DNA from: Bacteroidales bacterium
GTDB taxonomy: Bacteria > Bacteroidota > Bacteroidia > Bacteroidales > UBA932
Length of the DNA stretch: 64,000 nt
Reading direction: 5' to 3'
Assembly: GCA_017477245.1 (NCBI GenBank)
Contig: JAFUWY010000035.1
Span: 17,152 to 81,151, forward strand
The notes beneath the pieces are model-generated. The model searched no databases. It was not told where the DNA came from and saw only the letters and a program-made list of their open reading frames with translations. Positions within the stretch are counted from its first letter, which is position 1, and each line of letters begins with the position of its first letter. This document shows, one piece after another, positions 22,507 through 30,873 of the stretch. Made by a program: the position numbers and the translations under genes.

Positions 22507-24138
22507 TCAGACCCTGTAGAGGAGGCCGTTCTTGAGGTCTTCGAGGGCGATCTCCTTGATCCGGACGTGGAGTTTCTTGCCGGTGGCGTTGAAGGGGATC
22601 TGCGGCACGAAGCGGTAGTAGCGGGGACGCTTGAAGTTCGAGACGTCCGGGCTCTGCTTGCAGAAGGCGTCGAGCTCCTCGCAGGTGAGCGAGTCGTCCG
22701 CGCGGACGATGTAGGCGGTGACGATCTGGCCGCGGATCTTGTCCGGCACGGAGGTGACGATGCAGTCCTTGACCTTGGGGTGCTTGTTCAGGACGGCCTC
22801 GAGCTCGGTCGGGTAGATGTTCTCGCCGGAGGAGATGATCATGTCGTCCAGGCGGCCGATGATGGTGATGAACTGGTTCTCGTCCCAGGTGGCGAGGTCG
22901 TGCGTGTAGAGGAATCCCTTGTAGTATTTCTCCTCGGTCTGGGCGGGGTTGTCGGTGTAGGAATAAGGCGATTTGGCGGGGGAGCAGATGATGACCTCGC
23001 CGACCTCGCGGCCGTCCATGGCCACGAGCTCGTCGGGCTCGGTCCTGCGGTCCTCGTGGATCTTGACCACGCGGACGTCGTCGTCGACGCAGGAGGCGCC
23101 GGCGGTGCCGGCGTTCTCCGGCAGGTCGAAGGGCCGCAGGAAGGTGTTCCAGAAGGTCTCGGTGGTGCCGTAGCCGTTGTAGATGTTGGGGGTGAGCACC
23201 CGCTGGTAGCGGATGCAGGCCTGGCGCTCGAGCGGGCTGCCCATCGTCACGATGCCGTGCAGGCAGGACAGGTCCCAGCCCTTCTGCTCCTGCATGTCCG
23301 CGAGCGACTCGAGTACGGTGGGCACGCCGACGATGAAGGTGATCCCGTAGCGGGCGACGTACTGCAGGGTCGTGGCGGCGTCGAACTTGCGCAGCACCAC
23401 GACGGTGGCGCCGGCGTAGAAGGCCGGGCAGGGCCCTGCGCAGTGCAGGCCGCCGCGGTGGAACCAGGGCGTGGTGTTGATGGTGACGTCCCGGTGGCTC
23501 ATGGGGAAGTGGATCATCACGTCGTGGGCGGAGAGGACCTCGTTGATGGAGGTCAGGGGCACGGCCTTCGGGCGGCCCGTGGTGCCGGACGTGTAGAGGC
23601 GGGTGGTCTCGTCGAAGGTGTTGTACGGGACCTCGGGGATGATGGGGGCATCGACTCTTGCTGCGGTGTAGTCCGCGTAGGAGACGAAGCCGTCCTCCGT
23701 ACTGTCCGCATCGACGATGACCAGGCGGGCCGGCTTGTGGGCGGCCATCCGCAGGGCCTGGGCGACGCAGTCGCGGAATTCGGCACCGAACACGAGGACG
23801 ACGGGCTTGGAGTCGTCCAGGCAGAAGGCCAGCTCGCCGGCCGATACCCGGAAGCTGACCGGGCAGCAGACCGCGCCGTTCTTCTGGGCGGCGATGTAGC
23901 TGAAGGCGAATTCGGGACAGTTGGCGAGCAGCAGCATCACCACCTTGCCGTGGCCGGCGCCGTCGGCCGTAAAGGCCCGGGCGAGCCGGTTGCATTCGAG
24001 GTCCAGGGCGGCGTAGGTCCAGCTGCGGTCCCGCTCGGGGTCGATCATGGCGGTCTTGGCGGCGAAGCGGCGTACGTTGCGCGAGTATCCTTCCAGCCAG
24101 GTATAGTAGCGTTCGAATATTTCCTTGAAGGGTGTCAT
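22507..24138 (-). CDS. AMP-dependent acyl-CoA/acyl-ACP ligase (ANL superfamily)
   Basis: A 543-aa adenylate-forming enzyme. Core motifs: YTSGTTGRPKAVP (P-loop, about residue 182), NGYGTTETFWNTF (A5), YTHDLATW (A7-like), GRLDDMIISSGENIYPTELE (A8) and the C-terminal lysine in NATGKKLH. It activates a carboxylic acid to acyl-AMP and transfers it to CoA or a carrier protein. The overall shape matches medium/long-chain fatty acid ligases; substrate unknown. It is the first gene of the fabH-fabF-etfBA-acd operon, with a promoter box at 24166. Confidence 0.9.
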   Translation of the reverse strand: MTPFKEIFERYYTWLEGYSRNVRRFAAKTAMIDPERDRSWTYAALDLECNRLARAFTADGAGHGKVVMLLLANCPEFAFSYIAAQKNGAVCCPVSFRVSAGELAFCLDDSKPVVLVFGAEFRDCVAQALRMAAHKPARLVIVDADSTEDGFVSYADYTAARVDAPIIPEVPYNTFDETTRLYTSGTTGRPKAVPLTSINEVLSAHDVMIHFPMSHRDVTINTTPWFHRGGLHCAGPCPAFYAGATVVVLRKFDAATTLQYVARYGITFIVGVPTVLESLADMQEQKGWDLSCLHGIVTMGSPLERQACIRYQRVLTPNIYNGYGTTETFWNTFLRPFDLPENAGTAGASCVDDDVRVVKIHEDRRTEPDELVAMDGREVGEVIICSPAKSPYSYTDNPAQTEEKYYKGFLYTHDLATWDENQFITIIGRLDDMIISSGENIYPTELEAVLNKHPKVKDCIVTSVPDKIRGQIVTAYIVRADDSLTCEELDAFCKQSPDVSNFKRPRYYRFVPQIPFNATGKKLHVRIKEIALEDLKNGLLYRV

Positions 24139-24165
24139 GCCGGTTTATGGTTCTGGTTCGGGATG

Positions 24166-24173
24166 CAAATTTA
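24166..24173 (-). promoter_or_regulatory. -7 promoter box of the acyl-ligase operon
   Basis: TAAATTTG on the minus strand matches TAnnTTTG; the predicted leader to the ATG at 24138 is about 24 nt. It is the only consensus box I noted between 24138 and the terminator at 16518, consistent with a single six-gene transcript. Confidence 0.6.
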
Positions 24174-24227
24174 GCGTGCACCCGCAGGCAGGACAAGAAA
24201 GTGTGCCCGGCGGACCTAAAAAGTGAC

Positions 24228-24260
24228 AAAAAGCCGATTTGGCGGGCAAATCGGCTTTTT
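24228..24260 (-). terminator. Terminator of the M16 peptidase gene
   Basis: AAAAAGCCGATTTG (24228-24241) and CAAATCGGCTTTTT (24247-24260) form a perfect 14-bp stem with a 5-nt loop, with T-runs on either strand. It lies about 70 bp after the M16 peptidase stop. A weaker hairpin (CGTCCC / GGGACG) precedes it. Confidence 0.85.
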
Positions 24261-24331
24261 GGAGGGATGAATATCGTGTTTTCCGACTTTTCGTCCCAGA
24301 TGTTCCGGGACGGAAAAGGGGTGAAATCCGC

Positions 24332-27136
24332 TTATTCGGGACGCATGACGAGCTCGACGAAGTTGCCGTCGAGGAACTCCTGCGCGGCGGCCTTGACCTT
24401 CTCGGGCGTCAGGGCATTAACCGCGGCCTCGTACTCCTTGTCGTAGTCGATGCCGTAGCGGATGGCCCTGTTGAGCACGCTGTTCCAGTAGCTGTTGTGC
24501 TGGCGGTTCTCCGGGATGTTCTTCTGGAGGTTCTTGACGGTCTTGTCGAACTGGTCGGCGGTCGGACCGTTCTGGGCCAGGTTGGAGAAGCCCTTCTTGG
24601 CGAGATCGCGGAGCTTGTCGGCGGACTCGACGTTGGTCTGGAAGACGACCTGCATGACGCGGCGCTCGTCCGGGCTGTTGGTGACGCTGGCAGCGGAGCT
24701 GGCGCCATAGGTGCCGCCCTCATCCTCGCGGAGGGTCTCCACGTAGACCATGTCCAGGATGTAGGAAAGGGCGTCGCAGGCGACCTCGGCTTCCACGGAG
24801 TAAGGCTTGGAGGCGTTGTAGACCTGCAGGACCGTGACCATCGGCGTGGCCATCTGGGCCTTGAAGTCGTACTCGCGGTTGGCGCTCGTGATGCCGTCGC
24901 CGCGGTAGCTGGCCTGGGCGGCCTTCTTGCCCTTCGGCAGGGAACCGAAGTACTTGCAGATCAGCGGGGTGATCTCCTTCACATCGAAGTCGCCGATCAC
25001 GACGAGGTTGGCGCCGGCGGCGTCATTGTAGAGCCGCTTGTAGGCGCTTTCCAGGGTCCCGAGGCTGGCTTTCTCCAGGACTTCGGGGCTGATCATGAAC
25101 CGGCGCGGGCTGTCGTAGAGATAGTCGTAGAGGGCCTTGTTGAGCTTGTAGTTGGACTGGGACATGAGGTTCGGCAGGACGGCCTCGATCTGGCTTCTGC
25201 CCTGGTTGTACTCCGCCTCGTCGAAGCGCGGCTGCACGAAGTCGAGGTAGGCGAGCTGGAAGGCGGTCTCCAGGTCCTTGGGCGTGGTGGTGCCGCTGAT
25301 GCCGTGGGCGTACTCGTTGATGCCGGGAGCGACGGAGAGCTGCTTGCCGGCGAGCATCTTGCGCACGGTCGTGGCCGGGAATTCCGCCACACCGGTGTTG
25401 GATTGGTAGAGCTGCCAGATGTTGGAGTCGAAGGAATAGAGCTCCTCGTCGGAGAGGAGGCTGCGGCCGCCGTCCTTGAAGAGGCTGAAGCTGATGCGGT
25501 CCTTCTCGTATTCGGTCGGCAGGAGGTAGACGTTGATGCCGTTGCGCAGCTTGAAGGTCTGGGCGCCGTGTGCGAAAGGCTTGGCCTTGGAGGCCTTGCT
25601 TCCCTTGAGCGTGGACGGGTCGAGGAAGGCCGTCGGGACGTCCTCGGCGGCAGCCTGCTCAAGCTGGGCGTTCTCCACCTGGTCGATGATGGCCTTGATC
25701 TGCTCCACGGTCGGGTGCTGCAAGCCTTCCCGTTCGGGAGCCTGGTACAGGACCACCATGTTCTCGTGGGTGACCATCTGCTTGCCGAGCTGGTTGACGG
25801 CCTCGTTGGGCAGCTGCTGGAGGAGGGCCTGGACGACCTGGTATTCCGTCTGCGGATCCATGAAGGCGCGGTTGTCGAAGAAGTGGTTGATCATCGGCAT
25901 CACGAACTCGCTGTTCTTGCGCGTGTCGGCTTGCTTGGCGGCCGTCTCATACTGGGAGAGGATCTCGGTCTTGGCACGCTCGATCTCGGCGTCGGTCAGG
26001 CCGAAACGGTGGAGTTTCTCGGCTTCGAGCAGACCGGCGGCGAAGGCCGGCAGGGCCTGGCCGTCCTTGGAGGCGACCTGGAAGATCACCACGTCGGCGG
26101 TCTCGCAGAGGTTGCCCGCACCGAATCCGCCCGCGAGGAACGGGGCGTCAGGCTGGGCGGCGATGTCTTCGAAACGCTCGTTCATCGCCTGGGTGACAAT
26201 CTCCTGCGCGAGGTCGGTCATCAGGCCGACCGGCGTGCTGTTGAGGACCTCGGGAAGGGCCTCCCTGCGCCAGTAGGTCACGACGGCGGTGTTGCGGAGC
26301 TCCGGGTCGGTGAGGACGCCGATGGCCGGTTCTGCGTTGTCCGGGATCTTGATCACGTCTTTCTGCTTGGGGTTGACCGGGGCGGGGATGTCGGCGAAGG
26401 TGCTCTTGATCTTGGCTTCCACCTCGTCCACATTGATGTCACCGACGACGATGAGCGCCTGCATGTCCGGACGGTACCAGGTGTGGTAGAAGTTGGTCAG
26501 GCTCTCGGGCTTGAAGGTCTTGAGGTTCTCCTCGGTGCCGATGATGGTCGTGGTGGCATACTTGGTATTGCCGTACAGATAGGGGTTGCCGGCTTCGCGG
26601 ATGCGCCAGTCGGCGGTGTTGCGCGAACGCTTCTCCTCGAGGATGACGCCGCGCTCCTTGTCGATCTCGACCGGGTCGCAGGTCACGAAGTGGGAGTAGT
26701 CGTGCATGATGAGCAGGCACGTGTCCACCACGGTCGGGCGGACCAGCGGGATGTTGTTGAGCAGGTAGATGGTCTGCTCGACGCCGGTGGAGGCGTTGAC
26801 GTTGCCGCCGAAGGAGGCGCCGATGCTCTCCAGCCAGTTGAGGATCCCCTTGCCGGGGAAGTTCTTCGTGCCGTTGAAGCACATGTGCTCCAGGAAGTGG
26901 GCGAGACCGTCCTGGTCAGGCTCTTCCTGCAGGGCACCGACGTTGGTGGCGAGGTAGAACTCCGCCCGCTGGGCGGGCTTGTCGTTGTGCCGGATGTAGT
27001 AAGTCAGGCCGTTGTCGAGCTTGCCGACGCGAGCGGCAGGGTCGTTGGGGAGCTGCTGCATCTGCTGCGCATACCCCAAAGCAGCAGCGCTGAAGAGCGC
27101 TGCTGCGATGATAAGGAATTTCTTCATGATGGTCAT
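24332..27136 (-). CDS. Secreted M16-family zinc metallopeptidase (pitrilysin/insulinase-like)
   Basis: A 934-aa exported protease with an N-terminal signal peptide (MTIMKKFLIIAAALFSAAAL). The inverted zinc motif HxxEH is present as HFLEH in the first domain, with the third ligand in the following EIDKERGVILEE region. Three more M16-fold domains follow without the motif, as in full-length insulinase-like enzymes. It probably degrades peptides in the periplasm. The start at 27136 is used since a longer frame would begin upstream of the promoter box at 27156; 27124 (MKKFLII) is an alternative. It stands alone between two terminated units. Confidence 0.9.
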   Translation of the reverse strand: MTIMKKFLIIAAALFSAAALGYAQQMQQLPNDPAARVGKLDNGLTYYIRHNDKPAQRAEFYLATNVGALQEEPDQDGLAHFLEHMCFNGTKNFPGKGILNWLESIGASFGGNVNASTGVEQTIYLLNNIPLVRPTVVDTCLLIMHDYSHFVTCDPVEIDKERGVILEEKRSRNTADWRIREAGNPYLYGNTKYATTTIIGTEENLKTFKPESLTNFYHTWYRPDMQALIVVGDINVDEVEAKIKSTFADIPAPVNPKQKDVIKIPDNAEPAIGVLTDPELRNTAVVTYWRREALPEVLNSTPVGLMTDLAQEIVTQAMNERFEDIAAQPDAPFLAGGFGAGNLCETADVVIFQVASKDGQALPAFAAGLLEAEKLHRFGLTDAEIERAKTEILSQYETAAKQADTRKNSEFVMPMINHFFDNRAFMDPQTEYQVVQALLQQLPNEAVNQLGKQMVTHENMVVLYQAPEREGLQHPTVEQIKAIIDQVENAQLEQAAAEDVPTAFLDPSTLKGSKASKAKPFAHGAQTFKLRNGINVYLLPTEYEKDRISFSLFKDGGRSLLSDEELYSFDSNIWQLYQSNTGVAEFPATTVRKMLAGKQLSVAPGINEYAHGISGTTTPKDLETAFQLAYLDFVQPRFDEAEYNQGRSQIEAVLPNLMSQSNYKLNKALYDYLYDSPRRFMISPEVLEKASLGTLESAYKRLYNDAAGANLVVIGDFDVKEITPLICKYFGSLPKGKKAAQASYRGDGITSANREYDFKAQMATPMVTVLQVYNASKPYSVEAEVACDALSYILDMVYVETLREDEGGTYGASSAASVTNSPDERRVMQVVFQTNVESADKLRDLAKKGFSNLAQNGPTADQFDKTVKNLQKNIPENRQHNSYWNSVLNRAIRYGIDYDKEYEAAVNALTPEKVKAAAQEFLDGNFVELVMRPE

Positions 27137-27155
27137 TGATGGCTCTTTGCTTGCA

Positions 27156-27163
27156 AAGATAAT
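27156..27163 (-). promoter_or_regulatory. -7 promoter box of the M16 peptidase gene
   Basis: TATCTTTG on the minus strand matches TAnnTTTG, with a TTG (-33-like) 19 nt upstream. It predicts a 15-nt leader to the ATG at 27136. Confidence 0.65.
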
Positions 27164-27211
27164 CAATATTTATTGAAAAACAATAAAATTATATTGAATT
27201 CTAAAAATTAA

Positions 27212-30200
27212 TTATTCTTTTCCAGCCAGGCGCTTGTAAGTGCCGAGACGGACCTTCGCAAACTCCTCGGTCTTGGCGAGCAGCTCGGCAGCGCTCTCCG
27301 GGAAGAGTTTGTAGAGGGAAGCGAAGCGGACCTCGCCCTTGAGGAAGTCCTGGAACTTGCTCCAATCCGGCTCCTTGGAGTCGAGCGTGAACGGGTTCTT
27401 GCCCTGCTCCTCGAGGGTCGGGTTGTAGCGGTAGAGGTGCCAGTAGCCGCACTCGACGGCGAGCTTCTCTTCCTTCTGGCTCAGGCCCATGCCCGCCTTG
27501 AGGCCGTGGTTGATACACGGGGCGTAGGCGATGATCAGGGACGGACCGTCGTAGGCTTCGGCCTCCTTGATGGCGTTCATGTACTGGACCGGGCTGGCGC
27601 CCATGGCGACCTGGGCCACGTAGACGTAGCCGTAGCTCATGGCCATCATGCCGAGGTCCTTCTTGCGGATCTTCTTGCCGGAGGCGGCGAACTTGGCGAT
27701 GGCGCCGACCGGGGTGGCCTTGGAGGACTGTCCGCCGGTGTTGGAGTACACCTCGGTGTCGAGGACGAGGATGTTGACGTTCTCGCCGCTGGCAAGGACG
27801 TGGTCGAGTCCGCCGTAACCGATGTCATAGGAGGCACCGTCACCGCCGAAGATCCACTGGCTGCGGGCCGGGATGTAGGCCTTGAGCTGGAGCAGCGACT
27901 TGCAGATGTCGCAGCCGCAGGCTTCCATCAGCGGGACGAGCTTGTCGGCGACCTCGCGGGTGCAGGCATAGTCCTTCTTGTTGTCGAGCCAGGTCTTGAA
28001 CAGGGCCTTGATCTCGTCGGAGCAGCACTCGCACTCCAGACCCTTCTGCATCAGGGAAGCGACCGTCTCGCGGATGCGGTCGGAGCCGAGGTGCATGCCG
28101 AGACCGAACTCGCAGAAGTCCTCGAAGAGGGAGTTCTGCCAGGCCGGACCGTGGCCGTGGGCGTCGGTGCAGTACGGGGAGGCGGGGAAGGAGGCACCGT
28201 AGATGGAGGAGCAGCCCGTGGCGTTCGCGATCATCATGTGGTCGCCGAACAGCTGGGTGATGTTCTTGATGTACGGGGTCTCGCCGCAGCCGGCGCAGGC
28301 GCCGGAGAACTCGAAGAGCGGCTGGGCGAACTGGGCGGCCTTCATGTTGGACTTGGGATCGAGCGGGGTCTTGTAGCCCACCTTCGCGTTGAGGAAGTCG
28401 AACCCGGCCTGGTCGGCCTCGTGGTCCATGTACGGCTCCATCTTGAGGGCCTTGTCCTTGGCGAGGCAGACGTCCACGCAGTTGCCGCAACCGGTACAGT
28501 CGGCGACGGACACGGCGATGGTGTACTTGTACTGCTTGAGGTTGGCCTTGCCCTCGGCGACCTTGACGCCCTGGGCGGCGGCTGCTGCGGCCTCCTCGTC
28601 GGTCATCAGGAACGGACGGATGGCGGCGTGCGGGCAGACGAAGGCGCAGGTGTTGCACTGGATACACTTCTCAGCATCCCATACGGGCACGCTGACGGCC
28701 ACGCCGCGCTTCTCGTAAGCGGCGGTGCCGGCGGGCATCGTACCGTCCTGATAGGGGAGGAACACGCTGACCGGGAGGGTGTCGCCGGCCTGGGCGTTGA
28801 CGACGTCGGCGATCTCCTTGACGAACGGGGTCGCGAGGCGGCCGGCGTTCGGGTTGGAGAACTTGGCGTTGATGTCGGCCCACTCGGCGGGGACGTGCAC
28901 CTGGGTGTACTCGCCGCCGCGGTCGATGGCCGCGTAGTTCATGTTGACGACGTTCTCGCCCTTCTTGCCGTAGGACTTCAGGGCGGCGTCCTTCATGTAC
29001 TTGATCGCATCGTCCACCGGGATGATGCCGGTGATGCGGAAGAAGGCGCTCTGGAGGATCGTGTTGGTGCGTCCGCCGAGGCCGATCTCCTGGGCGATCT
29101 TGGTGGCGTTGATGATGTAGAGCTTGATCTTCTTGCGTCCGATCACAGCCTTGACGGCGTCAGGGATGCGCTTGATGGTCTCCTCTTCGTTCCACAGGGA
29201 GTTGAGCAGGAAGCTGCCGCCCTCCTTGATGCCCTTGAGCACGTCGTACTTCTCGAGGTAGGACGGGACGTGGCAGGCCACGAAATCCGGGGTACCCACC
29301 AGGTACGGGGCCTTGATGGGCTTCTTGCCGAAGCGGAGGTGCGAGCAGGTGTAGCCGCCGGACTTCTTGGAATCGTAGTCGAAGTAGGCCTGGCTGTAGA
29401 GGTCGGTGTGCGTGCCGATGATCTTGATGGTGTTCTTGTTGGCGCCGACGGTACCGTCGGATCCGAGGCCGTAGAACTTGCACTCGGTGGTGCCCTTCTT
29501 CACGATGGAGATCTCACCCTTGGTCGGGAGGCTCTTGAAGGTCACGTCGTCGACGATGCCGATGGTGAAGTCGGCCTTCGGGGACTTGCGCTCGAGGTTG
29601 TCGTAGACGGCGACGATCTGGGCGGGGGTGGTGTCCTTGGAGGAGAGGCCGTAGCGGCCGCCGATCACGAGCGGGGCGTTCTCACGGCCCTGGTAGATGG
29701 AGCGAACGTCGAGGTAGAGCGGCTCGCCCGGGGCGCCGGGCTCCTTGGTGCGGTCGAGGACCGCGATCTTCTTGACGGTCTTGGGGATGACGCGGAGGAA
29801 GTACTTCTCGGAGAACGGACGGTAGAGATGGACGGTCACGACGCCGTACTTGCGGCCGTGCTCGGCGAGGTAGTCGATGGTCTCCTTGATGGTCTCGGTG
29901 ACGCTGCCCATGGCGACGATGATGCACTCGGCATCCTTGGCGCCGTAGTACTCGAACGGGCGGTAGGTGCGGCCGGTCAGCTCGCTGATCTCGCCCATGT
30001 AGCGGGCCACGATGTCGGGGACGGCTTCGTAGACCTGGTTGCGGGACTCGACGGCCTGGAAGTAGACGTCGCCGTTCTGCGCGGTACCGCGGGTGACGGG
30101 CGCCTCGGGGTTGAGGGCGCGGGCGCGGAAGTTCTCCAGGGCCTTGTCGCTGACCATCTTCTTGAGCTCGCCCTCGTCGATGGCCTCGATCTTCTGGATC

Positions 30201-30742
30201 TCGTGGGAGGTGCGGAAACCGTCGAAGAAGTGCAGGAACGGCAGGGAAGCCTTGATGGCGGACAGGTGCGCCACTGCGGCGAGGTCCTGGGCCTCCTGCA
30301 CGGAGCTGGAGGCGAGCATCGCGAAGCCGGTCTGGCGGCAGGCCATCACGTCCTGGTGGTCGCCGAAGATGGAGAGGGCGTGGGAGGCCAGGGCGCGGGC
30401 GGACACGTGGAAGACGGCCGGGAGCATCTCGCCGGCGATCTTGTACATATTCGGAATCATCAGGAGGAGACCCTGGGAAGCGGTGAAGGTCGTCGTCAGC
30501 GCACCGGCCTGCAGGGAGCCGTGCACGGCGCCGGCGGCGCCTGCCTCGCTCTGCATCTCGGTGACCTTGACGGTCTCGCCCCAGAGGTTCTTCTTGCCGT
30601 GGGCAGCCCATTCGTCCACGTTCTCCGCCATGGTGGAGGACGGCGTAATCGGATAGATGGCAGCGTGCTCGCTGAACAGGTAAGCGATGTTCGACGCTGC
30701 CTGGTTACCATCACAGGTGATGAATTTCTTTTCTTTAGCCAT
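27212..30742 (-). CDS. nifJ: Pyruvate:ferredoxin (flavodoxin) oxidoreductase
   Basis: A 1176-aa single-chain PFOR, converting pyruvate and CoA to acetyl-CoA, CO2 and reduced ferredoxin in anaerobes. Domains in order: PFOR-I (FITCDGNQAAS, YPITPSSTMAE), PFOR-II, the gamma domain, a two-cluster ferredoxin domain (CIQCNTCAFVCPHA; CTGCGNCVDVC), and the thiamine-diphosphate domain (CAGCGETPY; GDGASYDIGYGG; NTGGQSSKATP). All cluster cysteines are present. The start at 30742 (MAKEKKFITCDG) is supported by a promoter box at 30809; the in-frame extension would cross it. Its ferredoxin partner may be the one at 13797. Confidence 0.97.
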   Translation of the reverse strand: MAKEKKFITCDGNQAASNIAYLFSEHAAIYPITPSSTMAENVDEWAAHGKKNLWGETVKVTEMQSEAGAAGAVHGSLQAGALTTTFTASQGLLLMIPNMYKIAGEMLPAVFHVSARALASHALSIFGDHQDVMACRQTGFAMLASSSVQEAQDLAAVAHLSAIKASLPFLHFFDGFRTSHEIQKIEAIDEGELKKMVSDKALENFRARALNPEAPVTRGTAQNGDVYFQAVESRNQVYEAVPDIVARYMGEISELTGRTYRPFEYYGAKDAECIIVAMGSVTETIKETIDYLAEHGRKYGVVTVHLYRPFSEKYFLRVIPKTVKKIAVLDRTKEPGAPGEPLYLDVRSIYQGRENAPLVIGGRYGLSSKDTTPAQIVAVYDNLERKSPKADFTIGIVDDVTFKSLPTKGEISIVKKGTTECKFYGLGSDGTVGANKNTIKIIGTHTDLYSQAYFDYDSKKSGGYTCSHLRFGKKPIKAPYLVGTPDFVACHVPSYLEKYDVLKGIKEGGSFLLNSLWNEEETIKRIPDAVKAVIGRKKIKLYIINATKIAQEIGLGGRTNTILQSAFFRITGIIPVDDAIKYMKDAALKSYGKKGENVVNMNYAAIDRGGEYTQVHVPAEWADINAKFSNPNAGRLATPFVKEIADVVNAQAGDTLPVSVFLPYQDGTMPAGTAAYEKRGVAVSVPVWDAEKCIQCNTCAFVCPHAAIRPFLMTDEEAAAAAAQGVKVAEGKANLKQYKYTIAVSVADCTGCGNCVDVCLAKDKALKMEPYMDHEADQAGFDFLNAKVGYKTPLDPKSNMKAAQFAQPLFEFSGACAGCGETPYIKNITQLFGDHMMIANATGCSSIYGASFPASPYCTDAHGHGPAWQNSLFEDFCEFGLGMHLGSDRIRETVASLMQKGLECECCSDEIKALFKTWLDNKKDYACTREVADKLVPLMEACGCDICKSLLQLKAYIPARSQWIFGGDGASYDIGYGGLDHVLASGENVNILVLDTEVYSNTGGQSSKATPVGAIAKFAASGKKIRKKDLGMMAMSYGYVYVAQVAMGASPVQYMNAIKEAEAYDGPSLIIAYAPCINHGLKAGMGLSQKEEKLAVECGYWHLYRYNPTLEEQGKNPFTLDSKEPDWSKFQDFLKGEVRFASLYKLFPESAAELLAKTEEFAKVRLGTYKRLAGKE

Positions 30743-30808
30743 AGTGATTGTAAGAGATAGTTTTAGTATGTTTTGTTTCGTTTTGGCAGGGACATATCCA
30801 TAATCACA

Positions 30809-30816
30809 CAAATATA
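30809..30816 (-). promoter_or_regulatory. -7 promoter box of the PFOR gene
   Basis: TATATTTG on the minus strand matches TAnnTTTG. It predicts a leader of about 60 nt to the ATG at 30742. No convincing -33 element was seen. Confidence 0.55.
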
Positions 30817-30821
30817 CGAAG

Positions 30822-30847
30822 AAATCCCGGATTTCCGTCCGGGATTT
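30822..30847 (-). terminator. Terminator of the pectin-degradation locus
   Basis: AAATCCCGGA and TCCGGGATTT form a perfect 10-bp stem around TTTCCG, 26 bp after the GH106-GH105 stop. On the minus strand it runs into TTCTTCGTATATTTG, i.e. straight into the PFOR promoter box. Confidence 0.7.
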
Positions 30848-30873
30848 CCAAGAATGTCCGAATAATTGACGGA

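Noticed and set aside
24239-27139. A 966-codon open frame on the plus strand opposite the M16 peptidase
   Set aside because: It mirrors the peptidase codon for codon in a GC-rich gene, has no recognisable domain and is rich in G, V, D, L and E as expected of antisense frames. The peptidase on the minus strand has complete motifs. Similar long plus-strand frames opposite PFOR (27437-30760) and the GH106-GH105 gene (31024-34257) were rejected for the same reason.
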